Below, one piece after another: positions 7,646 through 16,245 of a DNA stretch of 64,000 nt. Origin of the DNA: Streptomyces venezuelae (lineage in GTDB: Bacteria > Actinomycetota > Actinomycetes > Streptomycetales > Streptomycetaceae). Position numbers and translations under genes: made by a program. The stretch is taken from the NCBI RefSeq assembly GCF_008642375.1, contig NZ_CP029194.1, positions 744,001 to 808,000 of the forward strand, given 5' to 3'. The notes beneath the pieces were generated by a model, which saw nothing but the letters and a program-made list of their open reading frames with translations, did not search any database and was not told the DNA's origin. Within the stretch, counting starts at the first letter, position 1; every line of letters starts with the position of its first letter.

Positions 7646-8728
7646 TCAGGAGGTGGGGAAGGAGTCCGCCGTCCTGATGCGGTCGCGGATCCAGACGCCG
7701 GCGGGCTTGAGGGAGCCGGTGCCGGTCCAGCTTCCGCCGGCGGCGCAGGTGCCGGGCTTGAAGACGGCGCCGCTGCGCTCGTCGTCGGAGAAGTTCCAGT
7801 TGACCCAGCTGATCTTCTTCGCGGCCATCAGGTCGAGGTACTTCTTCGTCATGGTGAAGTCGTTCGCGCCCTCGCCCGCGTAGTTCTGCGTGCCGAACTC
7901 GGTGACGAAGACGGGCAGCTTGTCGGCGGCGCGGGAGAGGGTGTTCAGGTACTCCTCCCGGTGGGAGTACGCGTAGAAGTGGAAGGTGTACATGATGTTG
8001 GCCGCGTTCACCGGGTTGGACACGACCTCGGACTCGTTCGCCCCTTCCGAGACTCCGAGCGAGGACCAGGCGCGTGTGCCGACGAGGACCGGGGTCTCGG
8101 CGTCCTTGGCGCGGATGACGGGGATGAGCTGCTCGGCGTAGCTCTTGATCCGGGACCAGGAGACGCCGCTGGGCTCGTTGGCGATCTCGTAGAGCAGGTT
8201 GGTCTTGGAGCCGTGCCGCTTGGCTATCTCGGTGAAGAAGGTCTTGGCACGGGCGAGGTTGTGGTGGGGGTCGCCGGGGTCGAGCATGTGCCAGTCGACG
8301 ATCACGTACATGCCGCGTGCGCTGGCCTGTTCGATGAGCGAGTGGGCCAGGTCGGTGTACTTGCGGGGGTCGGTCTCGTAGCCGTCCTCCTGGACGTACG
8401 TGGAGACGCGCAGGACGTCGGCCTTCCAGTCCTTGGCGAGGGCGTCGAGGGAACCGCCCGTCAGACACTGGGCGTACCACTGGGTGCCGTGGCTGGACAT
8501 GCCGCGCAGCTGGATCGGATTGCCGTACTGGTTGCAGAGCTTGGTGCCGCAGACCTTCAGCTGCCCGTTGATCCCGGCGGGGGTGGCGGCGGTGGGGGCC
8601 GCGCTCACGGTGGGCGGTGCGGCGGCGAGGCCGAGGAGCAGGGTGCCGAGGGCGGTGGTGGCGACGCCGAGGCGCCGGAGTCCGGTGCGGGGTCGGGGAC
8701 GGGGTCGTACGGATCGTGCCGAAGTCAT
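7646..8728 (-). CDS. Secreted GH5 endoglycanase (cellulase family)
   Basis: A 360-residue glycoside hydrolase family 5 enzyme with an N-terminal signal peptide (arginine-rich start, hydrophobic LGTLLLGLAAAPPTVSA, cleavage near residue 44). The acid/base Glu is E185 in YEIANEP and the nucleophile is E277 in VTEFGT, with the family HFYAYSH strand between them. It should cleave beta-1,4-glucan or mannan outside the cell. There is no carbohydrate-binding module. The ATG at 8728 follows GGGAGACCCCC. A perfect 15-bp palindrome lies 43 bp upstream of the start and may be a carbon-control operator. Confidence 0.92.
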   Translation of the reverse strand: MTSARSVRPRPRPRTGLRRLGVATTALGTLLLGLAAAPPTVSAAPTAATPAGINGQLKVCGTKLCNQYGNPIQLRGMSSHGTQWYAQCLTGGSLDALAKDWKADVLRVSTYVQEDGYETDPRKYTDLAHSLIEQASARGMYVIVDWHMLDPGDPHHNLARAKTFFTEIAKRHGSKTNLLYEIANEPSGVSWSRIKSYAEQLIPVIRAKDAETPVLVGTRAWSSLGVSEGANESEVVSNPVNAANIMYTFHFYAYSHREEYLNTLSRAADKLPVFVTEFGTQNYAGEGANDFTMTKKYLDLMAAKKISWVNWNFSDDERSGAVFKPGTCAAGGSWTGTGSLKPAGVWIRDRIRTADSFPTS

Positions 8729-8771
8729 GGGGGTCTCCCGGAACGATGAACGAGATGAACGAGGTCAGATT

Positions 8772-8786
8772 GGAAGGAAACCTTCC
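8772..8786. promoter_or_regulatory. Palindromic candidate operator for the GH5 gene
   Basis: GGAAGGAAACCTTCC: 6-bp arms around AAA, followed by TAAC, 43 bp before the GH5 start. The local sequence is AT-richer than the surroundings, as expected for a promoter. Palindromes of the GGAAA/TTTCC type occur before secreted polysaccharidase genes in Streptomyces, but I cannot name the regulator. Confidence 0.45.
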
Positions 8787-8874
8787 TAACGAATGAATAG
8801 CAGGGCTCCGGAGCGCCCCGCAAGGGTCATGACAAGAGACGCAGTTCAGCGGGCTGACTTCCCTGCTCCGGCCG

Positions 8875-9834
8875 TCAGCGCGGGATCAGACCCTTGTCGG
8901 CGAGGTAGTCGCGCGCCACGTCCTCGGGGAGGCGGCGCCAGCTGTCCACCCGTTCGTTGAGTGCTGCCAGATCGGCCGTGGTCAGGACGGTGTTGAGGCG
9001 GTCGAGGGCCCCGGTGACGTCCGCGCTCCCGGCGCGGGCGCGGTTGACGACGGGCACGATGTGGTCGGCGTTCTGGAGGTTCTTGTCGTCGGCGAGCAGG
9101 ACGAGCCCGAACTCGTCGAGCGTGGCGTCGGTGGTCGTCGTGAGGACCAGCTGGTTCTCACCGCTCTGGACCGCCTGCTTCGCCTGGGTCGTCCCGACGC
9201 CCTTGGGATCGACGGCGGTCACCTCGATCCCGTACACCTTCGTCAGGCCGGGCGCGCAGTACGGCCGCTGGACGCACTCGTCCCCGGCGGCCAGCCTGAC
9301 GGGGAGACCGGTGGCGCCGAGGTCGCTGAGGGTCTTCAGGCGGTGCTCGGCGGCGAAGGCGGCGGTGACGGCGAAGGCGTTCTGATCGACGGCGCGGCCG
9401 GGGTCGAGGACGGTGAGCCCGCGCGGTCCGGCGAGCGCGCGGAGGGCCGTCATGGTCGCGGTCAGGTCGGGCGAGCCGACGGTCGGCGCCTGCGCCCCGT
9501 TGACCTTGGCGTTCAGCCAGTCGGCGAAGGTCGCCGCGTACTCCGGCACGACATCGATCCGGCCGTTCTCCAGCGCGGGTTCGTACAGCTCGCGGTTGGT
9601 GACGGAGAGGACCTTCGTGCGGTGGCCGGCCTGTTCCAGGAGCAGCGCGTACATCTGGGCGAGCAGGTCGCTCTCGGTGAATCCGGCCGAGCCGACGACC
9701 AGACGGCGGCTGTCGCCGGGCGGCGCCGTGACCTCGCCCTGCTCCTCCAGGCTCGGGCCCTCGGCGCAGCCGGAGAGCGACAGCGCGAGGGAGACCGAGG
9801 CGGCGAGCAGCAGCCGTACGCGGGGCGGCCTCAC
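8875..9834 (-). CDS. Betaine/osmoprotectant ABC transporter substrate-binding lipoprotein
   Basis: A 319-residue OpuC/ProX-type binding protein. It starts with a short lipoprotein signal (LLLAASVSLALSLSGC, lipid Cys at residue 23) and contains the family features VVGSAGFTESDLLAQMYALLLEQAG and IDVVPEYAATFADWL. It should bind glycine betaine, choline or a related quaternary amine at the outer face of the membrane. The GTG start at 9834 overlaps the permease stop (GTGA), so the protein is translationally coupled to the upstream permease. It is the last gene of a three-gene transporter operon that has no ATPase gene. Confidence 0.9.
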   Translation of the reverse strand: MRPPRVRLLLAASVSLALSLSGCAEGPSLEEQGEVTAPPGDSRRLVVGSAGFTESDLLAQMYALLLEQAGHRTKVLSVTNRELYEPALENGRIDVVPEYAATFADWLNAKVNGAQAPTVGSPDLTATMTALRALAGPRGLTVLDPGRAVDQNAFAVTAAFAAEHRLKTLSDLGATGLPVRLAAGDECVQRPYCAPGLTKVYGIEVTAVDPKGVGTTQAKQAVQSGENQLVLTTTTDATLDEFGLVLLADDKNLQNADHIVPVVNRARAGSADVTGALDRLNTVLTTADLAALNERVDSWRRLPEDVARDYLADKGLIPR

Positions 9835-10505
9835 GCGCCGCTCCCCCGCGCCCCGGCGGGCGCGAGGCGCTGGACACCCTCGAAGACGCCCTCCACCAGG
9901 AGCGCGAGGGCGGCGACGAGGAGGGCGCCGGCGACGACCTGCGGGGTGGAGGCGAGGTTGAACCCCGCCGTGATGATCCGTCCGAGGCCGCCGCCGCCGG
10001 CGAGCGCCGCCACGGTGGCGGTGGCGACGAGCTGGACGGCGGCGATGCGTACGCCGGTGAGGACCATCGGCAGCGCGAGCGGCAGCTCGACCCTGGCGAG
10101 GGTCTGACCTCCCGTCATGCCCATGCCCCGGGCGGCCCGTACGACGTCGGCGTCGACGCCGCGCATCCCGACGTACGCGTTGGTGAGCAGCGGGGGCACC
10201 GCGAAGAGGACGAGCGCGATGATCGTCGGCCACTCGCCGTACGGGCCGAGGGGACTGAGGAGCAGGAGGACGAGGACGGCGAAGGTGGGCACGGCGCGGC
10301 CCGCGTTGGCGAGGTTCACGGCGAGTCCGCCGCCCTTGCCGAGGTGACCGAGGACGAGGGCCACGGGCAGGGCGACGAGGCAGCTGAGCGCGAGGCAGAC
10401 GACGGTGAGGAACAGGTGCTCGACGAGCCGTTGCCCGATGCCGTTCTCGCCGGACCAGTGCGCGGCGGTGGTGAGCCAGGACCAGGCGTCGGTCAGCGTG
10501 GTCAC
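9831..10505 (-). CDS. Osmoprotectant ABC transporter permease (second)
   Basis: A 224-residue inner-membrane permease with about five to six hydrophobic helices and the EAA-like loop ARGMGMTGGQTLARVELPLALPMVLTGVR, typical of OpuBB/OpuBD (ProW-like) subunits. The GTG start at 10505 overlaps the stop of the preceding permease (GTGA), and its own stop overlaps the binding-protein start in the same way. It forms the translocation channel with the permease at 10502-11182. The C-terminal helix is followed by a short Ala/Gly/Arg tail. Confidence 0.9.
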   Translation of the reverse strand: MTTLTDAWSWLTTAAHWSGENGIGQRLVEHLFLTVVCLALSCLVALPVALVLGHLGKGGGLAVNLANAGRAVPTFAVLVLLLLSPLGPYGEWPTIIALVLFAVPPLLTNAYVGMRGVDADVVRAARGMGMTGGQTLARVELPLALPMVLTGVRIAAVQLVATATVAALAGGGGLGRIITAGFNLASTPQVVAGALLVAALALLVEGVFEGVQRLAPAGARGSGA

Positions 10506-11182
10506 GCGGCCTGCACCCGCGTCCACGGGGTGAGGAGCCGCTGCGCGCCGAGGAGGAGCAGGTCGGCGACGACGGCGATGACGACGCAGAGGACGGAGGC
10601 GGTGAGGACCTGGGCCTTGAAGTAGGTGTTCATCCCCGCGTAGATGAGGTTGCCGAGGCCGCCGTGTCCGACGATCGCGCCGATGGTGACCAGGGAGACG
10701 GCGGAGACGGTGGCGATGCGCAGCCCGGCCATGACCGCGGGCAGGGCGAGGGGAAGTTCGACGGCGAGGAGGAGGCGGACCGGCCCGTAGCCGAGGCCGC
10801 GCGCGGCCTGCCGCGTCTCCTCGGGGACGGCCCGGAGGCCGGCGAGGATGTTCCGTACGAGGAGGGTGAGCGAGTACAGGACGAGCCCGGCCACGACCAG
10901 GGCGGCGGAGAGGCCGTACACGGGCAGGAGCAGCGAGAACATCGCGAGGGCCGGGATCGTGTACAGGACCGTGGTGATCCCGAGCACGGGCCCGGCCGCC
11001 CAGCGCCAGCGGCGCGCGAGGACCGCGAGGGGCAGCGCGAGCAGCAGCGCGAGGGCGACGGAGACGCCGGTCAGCTGGAGGTGCTGGACGACGGCGTCCG
11101 TCAGGATCTCGTCGCGCGTGGACACGTAGGCGCCGCAGATCCACTCGTTGCGGGCGAGGCAGTCGTCGGGCGGCGCGGTCAC
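10502..11182 (-). CDS. Osmoprotectant ABC transporter permease (first)
   Basis: A 226-residue permease of the same family as its neighbour, with ARGLGYGPVRLLLAVELPLALPAVMAGLR as the EAA loop and VGHGGLGNLIYAGMN near the C-terminus. The N-terminus (PPDDCLARNEWICGAYVSTR) resembles the extracytoplasmic start of OpuB permeases. The start chosen is the GTG at 11182 behind GGGAAG with very short spacing; an internal GTG is possible. Upstream on the same strand is a VOC protein, not the expected ATP-binding subunit. Confidence 0.85.
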   Translation of the reverse strand: MTAPPDDCLARNEWICGAYVSTRDEILTDAVVQHLQLTGVSVALALLLALPLAVLARRWRWAAGPVLGITTVLYTIPALAMFSLLLPVYGLSAALVVAGLVLYSLTLLVRNILAGLRAVPEETRQAARGLGYGPVRLLLAVELPLALPAVMAGLRIATVSAVSLVTIGAIVGHGGLGNLIYAGMNTYFKAQVLTASVLCVVIAVVADLLLLGAQRLLTPWTRVQAA

Positions 11183-11261
11183 CTTCCCATTCGAGACGGC
11201 GCACGGCCCCGGCGCACCTCCGGCCGGGCCGTTCGGGGGCGGGGCGCGTCAGCCTCCCCGG

Positions 11262-11654
11262 TCAGGGATGCCCGTGGAGGACGGAGAGGACGTTGCCCGC
11301 CGGGTCCGTGAACCAGGCGATGGACAGTCCGCCGTCCTCGTCCCGCACGATGCCCTTCTCGTCGGCCTCGAAGTCGGGATAGCGCTCGAGGGTCACCCCG
11401 CGCGCCGCCAGGTCGTCGACGGCGCGCTCGATGTCGTCGACCTCGAAGTTGAGGATCGTGTACGAGGCGGGGGTGTGGTTCTCCTTGGGATAGACGAAGA
11501 TCCGCGTCCCGCCGGCCAGGGTCAGGAAGAGCATGCGCATCTCGCCCTCTCCCTGCTCCTCCACCTTCAGGCCGAGGGTCTCGCCGTAGAACCGGCGGGC
11601 GGCGTCGAGGTCGTCGACCGAGAAGCCGCTGAATGCCGAGGTCTCGCCGAACAT
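11262..11654 (-). CDS. VOC family protein (glyoxalase-like)
   Basis: A single-domain 130-residue VOC protein. It has FSVDDLDAARRFYGETLGL at the N-terminus, YTILNFEVDDIERAVDDL in the middle and the terminal AWFTDPAGNVLSVL strand. Family members include lyases, dioxygenases and binding proteins; nothing here identifies the substrate. The ATG at 11654 is preceded by GGAAGGGAG. It lies 79 bp upstream of the betaine permease genes and 68 bp downstream of nadE, all on one strand, so shared transcription is possible but not obvious. Confidence 0.83.
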   Translation of the reverse strand: MFGETSAFSGFSVDDLDAARRFYGETLGLKVEEQGEGEMRMLFLTLAGGTRIFVYPKENHTPASYTILNFEVDDIERAVDDLAARGVTLERYPDFEADEKGIVRDEDGGLSIAWFTDPAGNVLSVLHGHP

Positions 11655-11722
11655 GACGGGCTCCCTTCCGGGGGACTCGTCCGAGGCCCCCTTCCAGGAT
11701 CCGCCGAAGCGCCGCGGACCGC

Positions 11723-12553
11723 TCAGGGGGCGATCGGCAGCTGCCGCTTGTGCTCGGTGAGCTCGTAGCGGCGGACGATCGAGGCGAAGGCGGCTTCCGC
11801 GACCGGCTTGCCTTCGAGGAAGTCGTCGATGTCGTCGTACGTGACGCCGAGCGCGTCCTCGTCGGGCTTGCCCGGGTCCAGCGTCTCCAGGTCGGCCGTC
11901 GGGACCTTCCACACCAGCTCGGCGGGGGCGCCGAGCTCGGCGGCGACCGCGCGGACGCGCCGCTTGGTGAGACCGGTGAGCGGGACGACATCGGCGGCGC
12001 CGTCGCCGAACTTGGTGAAGAAGCCGGAGACGGCCTCGGCGGCGTGGTCGGTGCCGACGACGAGACCGTCGTGGGCGCCGGCGACCGCGTACTGGGCGAT
12101 CATCCGCTGGCGGGCCTTGATGTTGCCCTGCACGAAGTCCTCGTGGTGGGCGTCGCGGAAGGCGACCCCGCCCGCGAGGCAGGCCGCCAGGGCCGCGTCG
12201 CTGGCGGCCTTCACGTCCACCGTGAGGACCTGGTCGGCGCGGATGAAGCCGAGGGCGGTCTGCGCGTCGCTCTCGTCGGCCTGGACGCCGTACGGCAGGC
12301 GCATGGCGTAGAAGGTCGCGTCGTGGCCGGCGGCCCGGACCCGCTCGACGGCGAGCTGGCAGAGCCGGCCGGCGGTGGTCGAGTCGACGCCGCCGCTGAT
12401 GCCGAGGACGAGGGAGCGCAGCCCGGTGGAGGTGAGGCGCTCGGCGAGGAAGGCCACGCGGCGCTCGATCTCCACGGCCGGGTCGAAGGTGTCGGACACC
12501 TCGAGGTCCCGGGCGATCTGCTGCTGGAGGGCGGTGGACGCCGGGTCGGTCAC
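11723..12553 (-). CDS. nadE: Ammonia-dependent NAD+ synthetase
   Basis: A 276-residue NAD synthase that amidates nicotinic acid adenine dinucleotide to NAD+ using ammonia and ATP. The ATP-pyrophosphatase P-loop SGGVDS is at about residues 53-58 ([17 protein letters not shown]), and the family segments [35 protein letters not shown] and KVPTADLE are present. The length (about 275) matches the NH3-dependent class, without a glutaminase domain. It ends [26 protein letters not shown], as in E. coli and Bacillus NadE. The ATG at 12553 follows GAGGAGACCCCC. Confidence 0.95.
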   Translation of the reverse strand: MTDPASTALQQQIARDLEVSDTFDPAVEIERRVAFLAERLTSTGLRSLVLGISGGVDSTTAGRLCQLAVERVRAAGHDATFYAMRLPYGVQADESDAQTALGFIRADQVLTVDVKAASDAALAACLAGGVAFRDAHHEDFVQGNIKARQRMIAQYAVAGAHDGLVVGTDHAAEAVSGFFTKFGDGAADVVPLTGLTKRRVRAVAAELGAPAELVWKVPTADLETLDPGKPDEDALGVTYDDIDDFLEGKPVAEAAFASIVRRYELTEHKRQLPIAP

Positions 12554-12647
12554 GGGGGTCTCCTCGTCGGGGCGGGTTGCGGTGTACCGGGGTCGACTCT
12601 ACGCACCGGGGCCCGGGGGTGTCGCCCGGCCCCTGCCGGGCCGCGGG

Positions 12648-12716
12648 TCAGGACGCGGGCGCCTCGGAGGGGGCGGAGGCTTCGGGGTTTTCGGGCGCTT
12701 CGGGGGCCTCGGCGCC
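12648..12716 (-). other. In-frame tail extension after the TAA of the sulfite oxidase-like gene
   Basis: Reading on past the TAA in the same frame gives 22 codons rich in Glu-Ala-Pro (GAEAPEAPENPEASAPSEA and so on) and then TGA at 12648-12650. The composition matches the last 14 residues before the stop. The simplest reading is a former longer tail shortened by a nonsense change or by repeat slippage; read-through is a less likely alternative. Confidence 0.6.
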
Positions 12717-13901
12717 TTACGAGACCTCGGCGGCTTCGGGGGCCTCGGCGGCTTCGGGGGTGCAGAACACCTCGACGCGCTGGACGAGGTTGTTGGCGAA
12801 GCCGCCGCGGTTCCACGGAGCGGCGAGCGGCTGGACGTGCCCCTCTGCATCGGTGGCCCGCACCGTGAGGTGGTGGTGCCCCGGGGTCGCGGTCCAGGTC
12901 GTGCGCCAGGACGACCAGGCCCAGGGGTTCGCAGGGTCGCGGTCGAGCACGGCGTCGGTCCAGACCGCACCGCCGGCCTCGCCGGCCCCCTCCCCGAACT
13001 CGCCGATCTCCACCCGCGTGACCGCTCCGTGGCCGGACCAGGCGCGCCCGGCGAGCGGGACGGGCCCGGGGCGGACGACCCGGGCACGGGACATGAAGTC
13101 CGGGAAGCCGGGCGGGATCATCAGGGCGCGGGGCGCGATGAGGGTGACGGGCGCCCCGGGGTCGTCCCCCTCCGCCGCCGTCCTGATGCGGTAGGCCACG
13201 CTCTGCTGGAAGCCGGTGTACGGGACGGCGGTGACCGTGATGTCGTGGAGCCACTTCACGTGGGCCATGCCGTACCAGCCGGGGACGACGAGCCGGAGCG
13301 GGCTGCCGTGCTGCGGGGGCAGGGGCTCCCCGTTCATCGCGTACGCGACGAGGACGTCCCGTGCCGGGTCCGCGGCGACCCGGAGGGGCAGGCTGCGCCG
13401 GTAGTCCTGTTCGACGCCCCGCTCCACCCCGTGGTCGGCGCCGGTGAACACGGCCTCGACGGCGTCCTCGGCGGTCCCGGCCTCCGCGAGGAGCGCGGCG
13501 AGCGGGACGCCCGTCCAGTCGGCCGTGCCGACGGCCTCGACGAGCCAGGGCTGGCTGACGGGCCGGGGAGTGAGGCGGGCTCGGCCGTTCCCGGCGCACT
13601 CCAGGGTCACGCGGCGGGTGACGGAGGGGCGGGCGCGCAGCGTGCCGAGGTCCAGGGAGAGCGGCCTGAGGACCCGGCCGCCGACGGTGAGCCGCCAGCC
13701 GTCCGGGTCCGTGGCGGGGATGTCGTAGTGCACGAGGACGTAGTGGAGGCCGGGCGGGGTCACGTCGTACCGCAGCGCCTCCAGTGGCAGCCCGTGGTTG
13801 CGGGCCGCAAGGGCGAGCTCCTGGCCGGAGATGCCCTCCTCGGGGCCTGCGAGCCGTCCCGGCCCGCTGACGCCGCCCAACGCGCTCAGGGATCCGTCCA
13901 T
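12717..13901 (-). CDS. Sulfite-oxidase-family molybdenum enzyme, cytoplasmic
   Basis: A 394-residue protein with the sulfite-oxidase Moco domain (residues about 40-260) followed by the Mo-co dimerisation domain (about 270-385). The cysteine that binds molybdenum is C102 in LECAGNGR, and the MNGEPLPPQHGSPLRLVVPGWYGMAHVKWL segment is diagnostic. No signal peptide is present. It would oxidise sulfite or reduce a sulfoxide-type substrate. The protein ends in a Pro/Glu/Ala tail cut by a TAA, yet the same repetitive coding pattern continues in frame for 22 more codons to a TGA at 12648. A paralogue lies at 16246-17838. Confidence 0.88.
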   Translation of the reverse strand: MDGSLSALGGVSGPGRLAGPEEGISGQELALAARNHGLPLEALRYDVTPPGLHYVLVHYDIPATDPDGWRLTVGGRVLRPLSLDLGTLRARPSVTRRVTLECAGNGRARLTPRPVSQPWLVEAVGTADWTGVPLAALLAEAGTAEDAVEAVFTGADHGVERGVEQDYRRSLPLRVAADPARDVLVAYAMNGEPLPPQHGSPLRLVVPGWYGMAHVKWLHDITVTAVPYTGFQQSVAYRIRTAAEGDDPGAPVTLIAPRALMIPPGFPDFMSRARVVRPGPVPLAGRAWSGHGAVTRVEIGEFGEGAGEAGGAVWTDAVLDRDPANPWAWSSWRTTWTATPGHHHLTVRATDAEGHVQPLAAPWNRGGFANNLVQRVEVFCTPEAAEAPEAAEVS

Positions 13902-13968
13902 GCCCTCATGGTGCGCCGGGCGCCTCGGGGTGTCCTGTCGGTGGGGCGGGGGCGGGCGCCCACGTCGC

Positions 13969-14014
13969 CGTCAGGCCTCTGCGGAGCCGTCGTCGTCAGG
14001 CCTCTGCGGAGCCG
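13969..14014. repeat. 21-bp direct repeat with 25-bp period at a gene end
   Basis: The sequence CGTCAGGCCTCTGCGGAGCCG occurs at 13969-13989 and again at 13994-14014. The right copy encodes the last residues and stop of the ATPase gene; the left copy repeats them outside the gene. It looks like a recent tandem duplication of the C-terminal codons. Confidence 0.8.
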
Positions 14015-16134
14015 CGGAGTGCCCGGTCGAGGCCGTCCTGCGGGAGGCCCGTGAGGGCGCGCAGGAAGATCTCCTCGTACGCGGGCTCGCCGATCGTCGC
14101 GCGGGCCGTGTCGGTGTACTTCTCTCGGAGGGCCCGCAGACCGGGCAGGCCTCGCCGGGGCTGGCCGGTGGAGCGCCAGTAGGCCTCCCCCGTGCCGGAG
14201 ACGTCGGCCGCCCGCTCGCCGTCGCCGGCGGCCGCCAGGGCCGTGGCGAGGACGTCGAGGCCGAGGGCGACACCCAGGCTGGCGCCGAGCCTCCGGGTGC
14301 CTTCGAGCATGGCGCGGGCGTGTCCGGCGGCGTCCGCGGGTGCGCCCTCCAGGAGGCCGGTGAGGGCGAGCTGGTACTCCAGGGCGGTGCGGGTCCAGTG
14401 CTCGTCGAGCTGCTCGCAGAGGGCCCTGAGCGCGAGGGCCCGCTCGCGGGCCTCGGCGAGCCGGCCGAGGCCGGTGAGGGCGAAGACCCGCACGAGGCCG
14501 CAGCGGAGCCGGGCCGCGGAGTCGGCCGGTCCGCCGGGCACGGCGTCGAGGACGTGGTCCACGACGACGAACGCGGCCATGGGGCGGCCGGTGGTCAGGG
14601 CGAGCAGGCCGGCGAGGGCGGCGGCGTCCAGGGTGAGGTCGCCCGGCCGGGGCCGCCCGGCCTCCGCATACGGATCACGGTCCGGGCCGGGCGCGTCCGC
14701 GCGCTCCGTCTCCAGGGCCTCCTCGTACTCCGTGTAGCGGGCCTCGCGGGCGCAGCGTTCGCTGACGTCCTGGGCCGGGCCGAACTCGCCCTGGAGGACG
14801 AGGGTCACGCCGAGCGCCCAGAGGGCGCGGGCCCGGGCCCGGCCGCGCGAGCCGCTGAGGAGCAGGGCCTGTTCGATGCCGTCGCGGGCCTCCCGGAGGC
14901 GGCCACGGCAGGACCAGGCGAAGGCGACGGAGCCGACGAGGTCGAGGGCCGCGTCGGGGTCGGTGCGCAGCAGCCGGTCGAGGGCGGTGCGGAGGTCGGT
15001 GTGGTGGGCGTCGACGCTGCGGTACCAGCGGAGCTGGCGGGCGCCGTGCCATTCGGTGTCCGCGCGGCGCGCGAGGCCCCGGAAGTGGGCGGCGTGCCGG
15101 TCTGCGACGGTCCCGGTCTCGCCGGTCCGCTCCAGCCAGGTCGCCCCGTACGCGCGGATGGTGTCGAGCATGCGGTGGCGGCCTGAGGCGTCCGGCGGGC
15201 GGACCACCGAGGAGCGGACGAGTCCGTCGAGGGCCTCCGGCAGGGTCGCGGGGGTCAGCGGGCCGCCGGAGCAGACGGCGAGGGCCGACGCCACGTCGAA
15301 GGGGCCGCGGAAGACGGAGAGGCGGGCCCAGAGGAGGCGTTCGAGCGGGGCGCACAGTTCGTGGCTCCAGCCGATGGCGGCGCGCAGGGTCTGGTGCCGG
15401 CTCGGCCACACCCGCTCGGTGTGGGCGAGCAGGTCGAACCGGGCTCCCGGCGGGGTGTCGAAGCGGGTCCCGAGCTGGTCCCGGACGGCCTCGGCACCCT
15501 GGAGGCGGATCTGTGCCGCCGCCAGCTCCAGGGCCAGGGGGATGCCTTCGAGGCGTACGCAGATCTCGCCCGCGGGCCCCGCGGCGGGGAAGTCCTCCCC
15601 GGCGGCCCTGCGGAGCAGCTCCAGGGCGTCCCGCCCGGCGGGCGGCAGCGGGTCGAGGGCGATGATCCGTTCGCCCTCGACGCCGAGGGGGCTGCGGCTG
15701 GTGGCGAGGACGGTGAGGCCGGGGGCGGCGGCGAGCAGTTCGGCGACGAGCCTGGCGCAGGGTCCGGCGAGGTGCTCGCAGGAGTCGAGGACGAGGAGCA
15801 GCCGGTCCTCGGCGAGTCTGCGGCAGAGCGCGGTGGTCGCCATGCCGGGGGTGTGGTCGGCGAGGTCGACGGAGTCGGCGACGAGCGCGACGAGGAGCCG
15901 GTCGCCGTCGAGGGGGGTCAGGTCGGTCCACCAGGCGCCGTCCGGGAACCGTTCGGCGACGCGGTGCGCGGAGCGCAGCGCGAGCCGGGTCTTGCCGACG
16001 CCGCCGACGCCGGTCACGGTGACGAGGCGGTGCTCCGCCAACGCGGCGGATATTCGGCCCAGTTCCGTGCGGCGCCCCACGAACCCAGGGTTCTCGTCCG
16101 GAAGATGTCCACGCACGGAAGCAGTCTCCCTCAT
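13996..16134 (-). CDS. STAND/NB-ARC-type ATPase without a DNA-binding domain
   Basis: A 712-residue signal-transduction ATPase. Walker A is TGVGGVGKTRLA (residues about 41-52, Lys48), Walker B is RLLLVLDSCEHL, and there is a sensor-like LATSRSPLGVEGERII. Behind the NB-ARC region (to about residue 300) lies a helical, TPR-like C-terminal half with FAWSCRGRLREARDGIEQAL-type repeats. In Streptomyces this arrangement is usually fused to a BTAD or LuxR DNA-binding domain; here neither end has one, so it may act through a partner. It lies between two sulfite-oxidase-like genes. The ATG at 16134 was chosen as the first in frame; no strong ribosome site is seen. Confidence 0.82.
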   Translation of the reverse strand: MRETASVRGHLPDENPGFVGRRTELGRISAALAEHRLVTVTGVGGVGKTRLALRSAHRVAERFPDGAWWTDLTPLDGDRLLVALVADSVDLADHTPGMATTALCRRLAEDRLLLVLDSCEHLAGPCARLVAELLAAAPGLTVLATSRSPLGVEGERIIALDPLPPAGRDALELLRRAAGEDFPAAGPAGEICVRLEGIPLALELAAAQIRLQGAEAVRDQLGTRFDTPPGARFDLLAHTERVWPSRHQTLRAAIGWSHELCAPLERLLWARLSVFRGPFDVASALAVCSGGPLTPATLPEALDGLVRSSVVRPPDASGRHRMLDTIRAYGATWLERTGETGTVADRHAAHFRGLARRADTEWHGARQLRWYRSVDAHHTDLRTALDRLLRTDPDAALDLVGSVAFAWSCRGRLREARDGIEQALLLSGSRGRARARALWALGVTLVLQGEFGPAQDVSERCAREARYTEYEEALETERADAPGPDRDPYAEAGRPRPGDLTLDAAALAGLLALTTGRPMAAFVVVDHVLDAVPGGPADSAARLRCGLVRVFALTGLGRLAEARERALALRALCEQLDEHWTRTALEYQLALTGLLEGAPADAAGHARAMLEGTRRLGASLGVALGLDVLATALAAAGDGERAADVSGTGEAYWRSTGQPRRGLPGLRALREKYTDTARATIGEPAYEEIFLRALTGLPQDGLDRALRGSAEA

Positions 16135-16245
16135 GATGGGCTCGAACGGACCGGCTGAACCGCTTCGTTACGCATCTTGTCCGGCACCGGACCGTCATTC
16201 TGCGTCGTTCCCGGTCATCCCCCGTCATCCCCCGTGGTTCCCCGG

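Noticed and set aside
13996..16134. SARP-type (AfsR-like) pathway regulator
   Set aside because: The ATPase lacks the N-terminal winged-helix/BTAD pair and any C-terminal LuxR motif.
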